Shown here in pieces: positions 16,347 to 24,689 of a DNA stretch of 57,580 bases (the stretch's first letter is position 1; the number at the start of each line of letters is the position of its first letter). The notes under the pieces were generated by a model. That model ran no database searches, was not told where the DNA came from, and saw nothing but the letters and a program-made list of their open reading frames with translations. Both the position numbers and the translations under genes were made by a program. The stretch is taken from NCBI GenBank assembly GCA_033765305.1, contig JANRID010000034.1:1-57580 (forward strand), read 5' to 3'. This DNA is from RDXT01 sp033765305 (GTDB taxonomy: Bacteria; Bacteroidota; Bacteroidia; J057).

Positions 16347-17440
16347 CGATCGTCCTGGCCCTTGTAATGGGCTTCCTTGGCCTCCGGGCCGCTGTTTCGG
16401 CCATCAATCTGGTGACCTTCCCCGCCCTGCGCCCCTGGGGCCTCAAGCAGTACCCGGCGCTGGCCATCCTGGTGCCGGCCCGCAACGAGGCCGCCAACCT
16501 GCCGCACCTGCTCGCCCTGCTGGAGCAGCTGGCCTACCCCGGCTTCCAGGTCTGGATTCTCGACGACCAGTCGGAAGATGAGACGCCGCAGATCCTCGCG
16601 GAAGCTGCGGCCCGCCTCCCCTGGCTGCACGTGATGCAGGGCGTGCCCCTGCCCGACGGCTGGCTGGGCAAAAACTGGGCCTGCCACCAGCTCGCCCAGG
16701 CCGCCGAAGGCGACTATTTTCTCTTCCTCGATGCCGACATCGCCGAGATCCATCCGGGCCTGCCCGAAGCGGCCATCGCCGACATGAAGCGCCGGGAGCT
16801 GAGCCTGCTCTCCATCTTCCCCGATCAGCACATGCAGTCCCTCGGCGAGCGGATGGTGGTGCCGCTGATGCACTATGTGCTGCTTTCGCTGCTGCCGCTG
16901 TGGTGGATTCTGCGCTTCCGCTTTCCCTCCATGGCAGCCGCCAACGGGCAGTTCATGCTCTTCGACGCGGCGCAGTACCGCGCCCGGCGCTGGCATGAGC
17001 AGGTGAAGCGGGTCATCGTGGAGGACATCGCCATCATGCGCGAGGTCAAGCGCGCCGGGCTGCGGGGCATGACCTACGTCGCCAACGGCATGATCTCCTG
17101 CCGCATGTACCAGAGCGGGCTGGAGGCGGCATCGGGCTTCAGCAAGAACCTGCTGGCGGGCTTCGGCAACAGCATTCCGGGCCTGCTGATCTACCTGGCG
17201 CTGCTGCTGGCCTCCGCGCCGCTGGCAGTGCTGTTTTTTCCGGGCGAAGGGGTGCTGGGCGTGGTGCTGCTGATTCTGTTCACCCGCCTGAGTGTCAGCA
17301 TCGTGTCCCGGCAGTCGCCGCTGTGGAACCTCTGGCTGCACCCCATCCAGATGACAGGCCTCTTCTGGATCGGCATCGCCTCTATCTATCGCAAACTGAC
17401 CAGGAAAAACGTATGGAAAGGTCGAAACGTGCAGCTCTGA
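16343..17440 (+). CDS. Family 2 glycosyltransferase, probably carotenoid-linked
   Basis: A 365-residue membrane-bound GT2 enzyme. An N-terminal membrane anchor is followed by the GT-A domain: LVPARNEAANLPHLL, WILDDQSEDET, and the DxD-type FLFLDADIAEI, then an acceptor-side HEQVKRVIVEDI region and three to four C-terminal membrane helices. The start at 16343 overlaps the regulator's stop (ATGA). The neighbour at 17413 is CruF-like, and the pair resembles the cruF-cruG / carotenoid glycosylation arrangement, so a xanthophyll hydroxyl is the likely acceptor (inference). Confidence 0.82.
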   Translation: MTIVLALVMGFLGLRAAVSAINLVTFPALRPWGLKQYPALAILVPARNEAANLPHLLALLEQLAYPGFQVWILDDQSEDETPQILAEAAARLPWLHVMQGVPLPDGWLGKNWACHQLAQAAEGDYFLFLDADIAEIHPGLPEAAIADMKRRELSLLSIFPDQHMQSLGERMVVPLMHYVLLSLLPLWWILRFRFPSMAAANGQFMLFDAAQYRARRWHEQVKRVIVEDIAIMREVKRAGLRGMTYVANGMISCRMYQSGLEAASGFSKNLLAGFGNSIPGLLIYLALLLASAPLAVLFFPGEGVLGVVLLILFTRLSVSIVSRQSPLWNLWLHPIQMTGLFWIGIASIYRKLTRKNVWKGRNVQL

Positions 17441-18054
17441 TCGCCATCGTAGGGCTGGCCTTTTTTCACGAGGTGGGGGTGGCCGGCCTCAACCTGGAAG
17501 CTACGCAGGAGCTGTTTCAGCAGGTGACGCCGCTGAATCTGCTGCTTTCGGCAGCAGTAGTGGGCTGGTTTCACCGGGTGTGGAAGGTGCAGTTCGCCAT
17601 CTGGGCCTTTTCCATCTTCTGGGCCGGATACCTGATCGAGGTGCTGGGCGTATGGACAGGCTACATCTTCGGCATCTACAGCTATGGCAGCGCGCTGGGG
17701 CCGCACATTGCGCGGGTTCCGCCGCTGATCGGGCTCAACTGGCTGATCCTGACCTACTCCGCAGGCATTGCGGTCATGCGGGTGCGCGGCAGCATCTGGC
17801 TGCGGAGCACCCTGGGCGCCGCCATGCTCACCGGGCTGGATGTGCTCATGGAGCAGGTGGCGCCGAGGCTGGATTTCTGGCAGTTCCAGGACAATGTGGT
17901 TCCGCTGCAGAATTACTTCGCATGGTTCGTCATTGCCTGGGGGATGCAGTACAGCTTTCACAGCCTGGACCAGGAGAAGCGGAATGCCGTTGCGCCTGCG
18001 TTTTTTCTGATTCAGGTGTTATTTTTCCTGAGCAATCTGGTAATCAACCTCTGA
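17413..18054 (+). CDS. CruF-type carotenoid biosynthesis protein (1,2-hydratase family)
   Basis: A 213-residue polytopic membrane protein (about six to seven helices) of the PF04240 carotenoid family, which adds water across the terminal psi end group. Typical features: acidic and histidine residues within helices (FFHEVGVAGL, GYLIEVLGVWTGYIFG, GLDVLMEQVAPRLDFW). The ATG at 17413 lies inside the glycosyltransferase gene (28-nt overlap), so the two are translated together. Together with that gene it would make a glycosylated acyclic or monocyclic xanthophyll. No other carotenoid genes lie in the window. Confidence 0.85.
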   Translation: MERSKRAALIAIVGLAFFHEVGVAGLNLEATQELFQQVTPLNLLLSAAVVGWFHRVWKVQFAIWAFSIFWAGYLIEVLGVWTGYIFGIYSYGSALGPHIARVPPLIGLNWLILTYSAGIAVMRVRGSIWLRSTLGAAMLTGLDVLMEQVAPRLDFWQFQDNVVPLQNYFAWFVIAWGMQYSFHSLDQEKRNAVAPAFFLIQVLFFLSNLVINL

Positions 18055-18056
18055 CT

Positions 18057-18674
18057 ATGTCTGCCATGCATCCGTTCCGGTTTCTCCGCCTCCTGCCCCT
18101 GCTGCTGCTGCCGGCTCCGGCGGCCCTTTGGGCCCAGAATTTTACCGGCGGCCTTTCGCTGGGCATGAATGCCAGCCAGGTGGACGGCGACGGCGCCACG
18201 GGCTTCAACCAGGCCGGGCTGAATGCGGGCGGCTTCGTCCGCTATCCGCTTACGCGCAGCGTCGGGCTGCAGCCGGAGATCGCCTTCGAGCAGCTGGGCA
18301 GCTCGGCGGACGGCTTCCGCCTGCTGCGCATCAGCCTGATCTCCGTGCCGCTGATGCTCACCACCCGCCTGCCGCTGGATCTGGGCGGGGAAGTCCGCCA
18401 GATCGGGGTCCAGGCCGGCGTGGCCGGCGGCCTGATGGTGGGCGCCCGCTCCTTCAATGCCGATGTGTCGGAATACTTCGACCGCTTCGACCTTCGGGCG
18501 CTCGGCGGCGTGTCTTTCCGCGCCACCAGCGAGGTCGAATTTCTGTTCCGCTACGGCTACTCGCTGACGTCCTTCATCCGCGGCGAGCAGAATCCGGGAT
18601 TCTCCTGGCTGGTGCGCCGGGGCGTGTTTCACCACTATGTGAACCTGTCGCTGCGCTGGTATGTAGTGCGCTGA
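18057..18674 (+). CDS. PorT-like outer-membrane beta-barrel protein
   Basis: A 205-residue protein with signal peptide (FLRLLPLLLLPAPAALWAQ) followed by the pattern of PorT-family barrels: GGLSLGMNASQVDGDG, GFNQAGLNAGGFVRYPL, and alternating strands ending in an aromatic strand, HHYVNLSLRWYV. The family is Bacteroidota-specific and of mostly unknown function. It starts 2 nt after the CruF stop, so it is at the end of the same transcript. Alternative start: ATG at 18066. Confidence 0.8.
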   Translation: MSAMHPFRFLRLLPLLLLPAPAALWAQNFTGGLSLGMNASQVDGDGATGFNQAGLNAGGFVRYPLTRSVGLQPEIAFEQLGSSADGFRLLRISLISVPLMLTTRLPLDLGGEVRQIGVQAGVAGGLMVGARSFNADVSEYFDRFDLRALGGVSFRATSEVEFLFRYGYSLTSFIRGEQNPGFSWLVRRGVFHHYVNLSLRWYVVR

Positions 18675-18677
18675 CTG

Positions 18678-20915
18678 TCAGGGCAGCCGGGTGAAGCTCC
18701 GGACCAGGCTGCGCGAGGGCGTGCGGATGACTGCCTGGTACACGCCGGGCGGGATCTGGCTCACATCCAGCTGCACGGAGGCACCGCTCATCGGCTGCAG
18801 CTGCTGCATCAGCCAGCGCTTGCCCTGCATATCCACCAGCTCGAACTGCGCTCCCCGCGGCAGGTCCCCCACGAGGGTCACCGCCGCATGGACCGGGTTG
18901 GGGTACAGCAGCACGGTCTCCGTGTCAGCCATCGAAACGGTGCTCCAGAGATTGCTGCGCAGCACGGCGCCGTTGCTGCCGGCAGCCGTGATTCGGTACC
19001 AGCGCCGCCCCGGGGCGCTGCGGGCCTGATGGCTGCCGCGGTACAGCGGCCCCTCGCCGGCTTCCAGCTCCGCCAGCACGGCGAAGGACCGCCCGTCCTC
19101 GCTGGATTCCACCCGGAAGCGCCGCACCGGGTCGGGGGTGCTCAGCTGCCATTCGAGCAGCACATCCCCGCCGAGGCGGATGCCGCCGAGCTCCATCGAA
19201 CCGGCCAGGATGGAACTCGGCACGCAGGTATTGGTAATGTCGATCACCACCTGGCTGCGGCTGCACAGGATGCCGCCTTTCTCCGGCGGAGTCTCGTCGC
19301 AGATTTCGTACGTAAGCTCGAAGCGGGTGCTGTCGTCGGTCAGCGGGGTGAAGTGCAGCAGATCCAGCACCGGATTGTAGCTGTAGGTGCTGCCCGCATA
19401 GGAAGGATTGCTGAGGGTAATGGTGTAGCGGTCCAGATCCCCGTCGGGGTCGCTGTCGTTGGAGGCCAGCGAAAGCTCGATGCTCTGGTTGACGCCCGTG
19501 CAGATGGAGTCGGGGAGCGGATCCGGGTGGCAGGCGGAATAGATGTACATCTCCGCCGTATCCTGCGAGGTAATGGCGTTGATCCAGGTATTGACCATTA
19601 CATTGTCGCCTTTGTTGTTGCCCCAGGTATTGCAGCCCGCTGTGCAGCCGCTGAGGTTGACGGTGCCGATGGGGGTGGCGGAGTTGTCATGGTACATCTT
19701 CGGCTGAAGCGTCACCGGGCGGATCATGGCACAGTTGAACCCCTTGCTGTGGGTTTCAGGATCCCAGACAGGATAGTGCACGATGCCGGCAAGGTACTGG
19801 ACCATGACCAGGCCGGCCAGGTCGGGGGGGACGGGGTCGCCGTTGGCGTCCATGCCGTTCCAGGGGATGCATACATTGCCGGACTCCTGCGTCCGGTAGG
19901 GGAAATAGACATCCACGCCGCCGGCATCGTACTGCCCGTTGCCGTCGAGGTCGATGAAGACATTGATTTCCCCGGGTTTGGTCGTGACGATGTTGATGCA
20001 GTATTCAGAGGAGTAATTGCACTGATTGACAGACACATAGGTCACTTCGCCGGGGGTGCCGGTGGGGTACACGGATTCATCGGGCGGGTTGAGGAACACG
20101 CGGTATTCGTGCACGCTGAGCGATGCGGTGCTGCGGGATTTGCGGTCTTCGGCGATGTTGCCCGTCTGGGTGCAGCCCGTGCTGTTGAAGGAGACGGAAA
20201 AGCCGAAAGGCTGGATTTCATTCATATCCATCATCACCACGAGGCTGTCCGGCGTCCAGGTATAGAACTCCATGCAGGCCTTGTTGGTGCTGCTGTTGGT
20301 GTTGAGGTGCCAGCGGTAGCTGAAGAGGCGGCCGGGCACGGCCACGGGCGAGGCGGGGTTTGCGATGTTGGCTACGGTGACGTCGAAGGGGTGGATGAAG
20401 AATTTGGTTTCATTGGGGGTGGCGGTGGTGGCGTGGTTCACATTGAACTGGATGACATAGTCGCCGGCCTGGTCGGGATTGCATTCGATGGCGGTATAGC
20501 CGCCAGTTCCGCCGGTCTGGGCGGGTCCCACATAGGCGGCCACGCCGTTGTCGGCGATGAAGCCGGCGTTTGCGGAGCTGTTGGCGACCTGTCCGCTGCA
20601 GGCGATGGTGCCGTCGGGCCGCAGGATCTGGTAGAAGATATTCTTGTTGGTGGGCAGCTTGCGGGTGAAGCCGTAGTAGATGGTTTCGGTATCTGGATTG
20701 TCGATGTGGACATATATTTTGTCATACCAGGGCCTTCCGTACCGGGAGCCTTCTTTTCCGGTGCCGTCGTTGCCCTGGATGTACGTGATGCAGGTGGCTG
20801 CGGCACCTGAGGGCATCAGCTGCGCGGTGCCTTCCGCGAAGGCCCCGGATCCATACATACAAGTCCAAGCCAGAAGCAGGCCAGGTGCTAGCAGGCGCGA
20901 AGTACATGTACGCAT
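18678..20915 (-). CDS. T9SS-exported surface protein (type A sorting domain)
   Basis: A 745-residue secreted protein. The start at 20915 gives the leader MRTCTSRLLAPGLLLAWTCM; ten more residues upstream are open but unlikely. The body is beta-rich with DPDGDLDRYTITLSN-type cadherin/Ig-like segments and several cysteines. A predicted beta-sandwich follows around 575-660 (LLEWQLSTPDPVRRFRVES), and the C terminus is a T9SS type A sorting domain: LLYPNPVHAAVTL ... GVYQAVIRT. No catalytic motif is seen. It converges with the PorT-like gene (3-nt gap). A TATATTGG at 20949-20942 (minus) may be its -7 element. Confidence 0.8.
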   Translation of the reverse strand: MRTCTSRLLAPGLLLAWTCMYGSGAFAEGTAQLMPSGAAATCITYIQGNDGTGKEGSRYGRPWYDKIYVHIDNPDTETIYYGFTRKLPTNKNIFYQILRPDGTIACSGQVANSSANAGFIADNGVAAYVGPAQTGGTGGYTAIECNPDQAGDYVIQFNVNHATTATPNETKFFIHPFDVTVANIANPASPVAVPGRLFSYRWHLNTNSSTNKACMEFYTWTPDSLVVMMDMNEIQPFGFSVSFNSTGCTQTGNIAEDRKSRSTASLSVHEYRVFLNPPDESVYPTGTPGEVTYVSVNQCNYSSEYCINIVTTKPGEINVFIDLDGNGQYDAGGVDVYFPYRTQESGNVCIPWNGMDANGDPVPPDLAGLVMVQYLAGIVHYPVWDPETHSKGFNCAMIRPVTLQPKMYHDNSATPIGTVNLSGCTAGCNTWGNNKGDNVMVNTWINAITSQDTAEMYIYSACHPDPLPDSICTGVNQSIELSLASNDSDPDGDLDRYTITLSNPSYAGSTYSYNPVLDLLHFTPLTDDSTRFELTYEICDETPPEKGGILCSRSQVVIDITNTCVPSSILAGSMELGGIRLGGDVLLEWQLSTPDPVRRFRVESSEDGRSFAVLAELEAGEGPLYRGSHQARSAPGRRWYRITAAGSNGAVLRSNLWSTVSMADTETVLLYPNPVHAAVTLVGDLPRGAQFELVDMQGKRWLMQQLQPMSGASVQLDVSQIPPGVYQAVIRTPSRSLVRSFTRLP

Positions 20916-21356
20916 ATCGCAAGGAGCGGATGAATCATGGACCAATATAGCGGAGAAATCCTCAAAAAGCCCATGCCTTGTTAAGTACGAAAATATGAAG
21001 CATGTATCCCCGGAAGCCTGCTGGTAAGGTTTCCGGGAGCGGCGCGCTTAAATTGAATTCTGGATAGTATATTTTTATAAAAAAATAACATGTGTATATT
21101 GCATCTATTGAAAAGACAGGGCGCCGCTCGGGCGGCTGCGCAGGCGGTATGGGCGGGTTTCGTGACCGATCAAGCGGCCCCGGCGGATGGATGTTGAAAA
21201 AAAACGTACTTTTGATATAACAATTTGATGAAAACCTTTCGTTTTTATTGTTACTTTCAGGTACCGGATTCCCATGTCAGAAAACGGCCCGCTTGTTCCG
21301 CTGCCCGCCGGCGCCTGAAGTAAGGATTCTTCCAAACCCTCAAAGTCCGCTACACT
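20916..21356. other. Divergent intergenic region, AT-rich
   Basis: Non-coding DNA between two divergent T9SS cargo genes. It contains an AT-rich patch at about 21060-21105 and a plus-strand TACTTTTG at 21207-21214 (possible -7 of the lectin gene, but without a matching TTG upstream). No RNA gene or ORF that I can support. Confidence 0.5.
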
Positions 21357-22640
21357 ATGAAAAATGGTATTGTACTCACCCTGGCTTTTGTATTGTCTGT
21401 AAGTGCTGCACTTGGCCAGCAAGTGTATCGTGTGAATGGTTCTGCGCTCGAAGGCGGCTCCTGCTACCGCCTCAACAGTGTCGGCAGCAAGAAGTACGGC
21501 ACCGCCGTATGGGTGGACGGGGGGCTTTCCCTTGCCTCGCTCGAACAGGCCGGCACGATCACGATGGACTTCGAGGTGTTCCTCGGCTACAATGATGCCG
21601 GCGGCCACGGAATGGCCTTCGTGATGCACCAGGGCGGCACGGCTGCCATCGGCGGCGGCGGGCCCCGCCTCGGATACGCCGGCCCTACGGCTATCTTTCC
21701 TTCCGTAGCCGTGGAAATCGATACGCGCGTGGACAGCTACGAGCCGGTGCCGGCCAATACCGACCACCTCTCCGTGCATTTCGACGGCAATGAGCAGACC
21801 TTCCCCGTTGCGCCGGTGCTGCTCCCCAACCTCGAAGACGGCCTCTACCACCAGCTCACCATCGAGTGGCGCTACGACCAGCTGATCCCCGCCCAGAGCT
21901 CGCTGACCGCTACCATCGACGGGCTCTACAGCATTACCGCCAATTTCGATCCGGCTGCAGTCTTCAACTCGCTGGATCCGGTGATCATGGGCTTCAGCGG
22001 CGGCGTCAACAAAGATTTCTCCAACTTCCAGTATGTCAGCCTGCTCAATGGCGGCCCCGGAAGCTGCTCCTTCCTCTTCCTGCCGGTGGAGCTCGTAGCC
22101 TTCAACGCCGAGCTGCAGGAGAACAATGCAGTCGATCTGGTCTGGGCTACGGCTTCCGAACTGAACAACGACTACTTCGAAGTGCTCCGCTCCGCCGACG
22201 GCCTGATCTGGCAGACCCTCGACGTGGTCGACGGCGCCGGCACGACCTCCAGCTTCACCGAATACCGCGCACAGGATCTCCAGCCCCTCAGCGGCACCAA
22301 TTACTACCGCCTCCGCCAGGTGGATACCGACGGCGCTTACACCCTCTCCCAGACCGTGGAGGTCTTCGCCGGCCAGGCTTCCCGCCTGGAGATCAGCGCC
22401 CGCCCCAATCCTGCAGTCGATGCGCTGAACCTGCACCTCGTGCTGCCCGAAGCCGCTCCTTCCCTCCGGGTCGAAGTGCGCGATGTGCGCGGCGCGCTGA
22501 TGTACGAAACGGTCCTGGAAGCCGATGCGCCCGGCGCGTACACCCTCGCGGTGCCCGCCGAGGCCTGGCCCGCCGGCGTGTATGTGGTACGGGCTGCCAC
22601 CGGCACGTCCCAAAGCGTGACCCGCGTATCGGTGCGCTGA
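21357..22640 (+). CDS. Secreted L-type lectin-like protein with T9SS type A sorting domain
   Basis: A 427-residue exported protein: signal peptide (MKNGIVLTLAFVLSVSAALG), then residues about 22-235 with the fold pattern of legume-type lectins (TMDFEVFLGYNDAGGHGMAFVMHQ, SVAVEIDTRVDSYEP, NTDHLSVHFDG), where the Asp/Asn residues could bind calcium and sugar. A linker (PVELVAFNAELQENN...EYFEV-like) leads to the C-terminal sorting domain (RPNPAVDALNLHL ... GVYVVRAATG). Role inferred: surface carbohydrate binding. A strong terminator follows. Confidence 0.85.
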   Translation: MKNGIVLTLAFVLSVSAALGQQVYRVNGSALEGGSCYRLNSVGSKKYGTAVWVDGGLSLASLEQAGTITMDFEVFLGYNDAGGHGMAFVMHQGGTAAIGGGGPRLGYAGPTAIFPSVAVEIDTRVDSYEPVPANTDHLSVHFDGNEQTFPVAPVLLPNLEDGLYHQLTIEWRYDQLIPAQSSLTATIDGLYSITANFDPAAVFNSLDPVIMGFSGGVNKDFSNFQYVSLLNGGPGSCSFLFLPVELVAFNAELQENNAVDLVWATASELNNDYFEVLRSADGLIWQTLDVVDGAGTTSSFTEYRAQDLQPLSGTNYYRLRQVDTDGAYTLSQTVEVFAGQASRLEISARPNPAVDALNLHLVLPEAAPSLRVEVRDVRGALMYETVLEADAPGAYTLAVPAEAWPAGVYVVRAATGTSQSVTRVSVR

Positions 22641-22665
22641 CCATGCCGCATCCGGCAGATTTCAT

Positions 22666-22703
22666 GGGGGAAACGGTGGCCGCACCGTTTCCCCCGTTTT
22701 TTT
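22666..22703 (+). terminator. Rho-independent terminator of the lectin gene
   Basis: A 13-bp stem (GGGGGAAACGGTG / CACCGTTTCCCCC), loop of 4 nt, then G and seven T at 22697-22703. Confidence 0.92.
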
Positions 22704-22772
22704 CTTGCGCTGCGATTTGCTTTCTTTGCGCGCTGATACACCCATCCAGGCGGGGCCCTCTACGGCTTGAGT

Positions 22773-23276
22773 ATGAAAAACGTACGGATTTTTGTCACCG
22801 GCGGCACGTTCGACAAAACGTATGATTACCTCACGGGCGAACTCTTCTTCGAAGATACCCAGGTGCCCGAAATGCTCCGGCTGGGCCGCAACATCGTGGA
22901 TGTGCGCCTGCGTACCCTCATGATGGTGGACAGCCTGGATATGACCCTCGAAGACCGGGAGCTGATTGCGCGCAGCTGCATGACCTGCGAGGAAGAGCTG
23001 ATTCTCATCACCCACGGCACCGATACGATGGTGGACACGGCACGGGTGGTGGCCGGCATGGTGAAAGGCAAAACCGTGGTGCTCACCGGCGCCCTGATTC
23101 CCTACCGCTTCGGCAGCTCCGACGGGTTTTTCAACCTCGGCAGCGCGATGGCCTTCGTGCAGGTGCTCCCGCATGGGGTGTACATCGCCATGAATGGCCG
23201 CTATTTCAACTGGGACCGCGTGCGCAAAAACCGCACCACCGGGTTCTTTGAAGAGCTGCCCGCGCCCGATGCCTAG
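22773..23276 (+). CDS. Single-domain asparaginase-like protein
   Basis: A 167-residue cytosolic protein equal to only the N-terminal domain of L-asparaginases (usually about 330 residues). Both catalytic motifs are present: VTGGTFDKTYD near residue 10 (nucleophile Thr) and LITHGTDTMVDTAR near 80. The C-terminal domain, which completes the substrate site in type I/II enzymes, is missing; the gene stops cleanly and is not frameshifted, and short forms like this occur in Bacteroidota. The start is ATG 22773; a TTG 6 nt upstream is also open. Substrate unproven. It converges with the permease gene (2-nt gap). Confidence 0.82.
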   Translation: MKNVRIFVTGGTFDKTYDYLTGELFFEDTQVPEMLRLGRNIVDVRLRTLMMVDSLDMTLEDRELIARSCMTCEEELILITHGTDTMVDTARVVAGMVKGKTVVLTGALIPYRFGSSDGFFNLGSAMAFVQVLPHGVYIAMNGRYFNWDRVRKNRTTGFFEELPAPDA

Positions 23277-23278
23277 CC

Positions 23279-24586
23279 CTACTCGAAACGGATGGCCCGA
23301 AGCGGCGAGATCCGGTACACCAGGATGGAAGGCACCAGCATGAACAGCGTCCACACCGCAACTACCGCCGCGTTGATCCCCGCAAACCGCAGCCAGACCC
23401 AGGCGACCGGCACCGTTTCGATGAAATAATCTTCCTGATTGACCCGCAGCCAGTTCCAGTGGTCCTGGCTGGCCAGCAGCCCCAGGCCGAGAAGATTGCC
23501 GGCAATGACGCCGATCAGAATCAGGAAAAAGGCGTGCCAGATGAAGAGCCGCTGGATCCGCCGCGCCGGCATGCCCATCGATTTGAGGATGCCGACGGTC
23601 CGGGCCCGCTCGATGATGAGAATCAGCACGACGGTGGTCATGTTGATGACCGCTACGATGATCATCAGCACGAGGATCACCCAGACATTCTGGTGCTGGA
23701 GCCGCAGCCAGTCGAAGATTTCAGGATAAATGTCGGTGATGGCTACGGCTTCCACATCGGGCGGGGTGACTTCGTTGATGCGGGAGGCGGCCAGGGCCAG
23801 CGGCGGCTCGCAGCGGTAGGCGGGCAGGCTCAGCGGCACGGACAGGCCGCCGATCTGGAGGGTTCGTTCCTCCATGCGCCAGCCGCACTGCTCCTCCAGC
23901 GACGCAATGCGCACCTCCAGCCCCGATACCTGGCTGGCATCCCAGCCCCAGATGTCCTGCAGCACGCCGAGGCTGCACAGCACATAGGTGTTGTCAAACT
24001 CCTCCATGCCGGTCTCGTAGATGCCCGATACGCGGATGGGCCGCCGCCGGAGGGTATTGCCCATGAAGATGAGCCGCGCCCGGTCGCCTACGCCGAGCTG
24101 AAGCCGCGCCGCCAGCTTCTTGGAAATCAGGATCTCCGATACGCCGGTGCTGTCGTCTTCGCCGGGCCGGGGCAGCTCGCCCGCACGCAGCACGCTGCGG
24201 AAATAGTCCCAGTTGTACAGGCTGTCCACGCCTTTGAGCAGGGCGCCTTCCCAGCCGCCGGCAGATTTGATGACGCCCCAGCGCTCTACGTAGGGGGAAA
24301 CGGAGACGACGCCTTCGGCCAGCTGGACCCGCTTCGCTACGCCGCGGTCCAGCGGGGTGGCTTCGTTGTCCAGGTCGGTGTAATACGGCGTGACCAGCAG
24401 ATGCGAGGCGAAACCCAGCACTTTTTTCTGGATCTCGGTCTCGAAACCCTGAACGAAGGAGAGCGCGATTTCCATGGTGGCAACCGCCAGGGCCATGCTC
24501 AGAACAGAAAGCCGGACGACGAGGGTCGATGCTTTCCGCTGGGGATGGAAGGTGATCCGGCGGGCGTAGAAATACTCGAAGTTCAA
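23279..24586 (-). CDS. LolE/LolC-type ABC transporter permease
   Basis: A 435-residue inner-membrane permease: an N-terminal helix (STLVVRLSVLSMALAVATM), a large periplasmic domain, and three C-terminal helices with the FtsX core (VILVLMIIVAVINMTTVVLILIIERARTVGILKSMGM). Family role: extracting lipoproteins from the inner membrane with LolD and LolA. The start is set at TTG 24586 (LNFEYFYARRI aligns with the usual start of the family); a longer frame would run through the divergent gene. No ATPase is adjacent; another Lol-like set is at 48.8-54.6 kb. Confidence 0.85.
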   Translation of the reverse strand: MNFEYFYARRITFHPQRKASTLVVRLSVLSMALAVATMEIALSFVQGFETEIQKKVLGFASHLLVTPYYTDLDNEATPLDRGVAKRVQLAEGVVSVSPYVERWGVIKSAGGWEGALLKGVDSLYNWDYFRSVLRAGELPRPGEDDSTGVSEILISKKLAARLQLGVGDRARLIFMGNTLRRRPIRVSGIYETGMEEFDNTYVLCSLGVLQDIWGWDASQVSGLEVRIASLEEQCGWRMEERTLQIGGLSVPLSLPAYRCEPPLALAASRINEVTPPDVEAVAITDIYPEIFDWLRLQHQNVWVILVLMIIVAVINMTTVVLILIIERARTVGILKSMGMPARRIQRLFIWHAFFLILIGVIAGNLLGLGLLASQDHWNWLRVNQEDYFIETVPVAWVWLRFAGINAAVVAVWTLFMLVPSILVYRISPLRAIRFE

Positions 24587-24689
24587 GGGCTGCCTGTTAG
24601 CGTGCGAGTTGCGGCGATGCGAATAAAGGAATTGTGCCGGCGAATTGCAAATACGGCGCATTATGCTCAATTTCAGGCCGCCAACCCCG

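Noticed and set aside
20680..21027. Plus-strand ORF of 115 residues over the start of the T9SS protein
   Set aside because: It lies mostly antisense to a real coding region and shows no recognisable domain or start signal.
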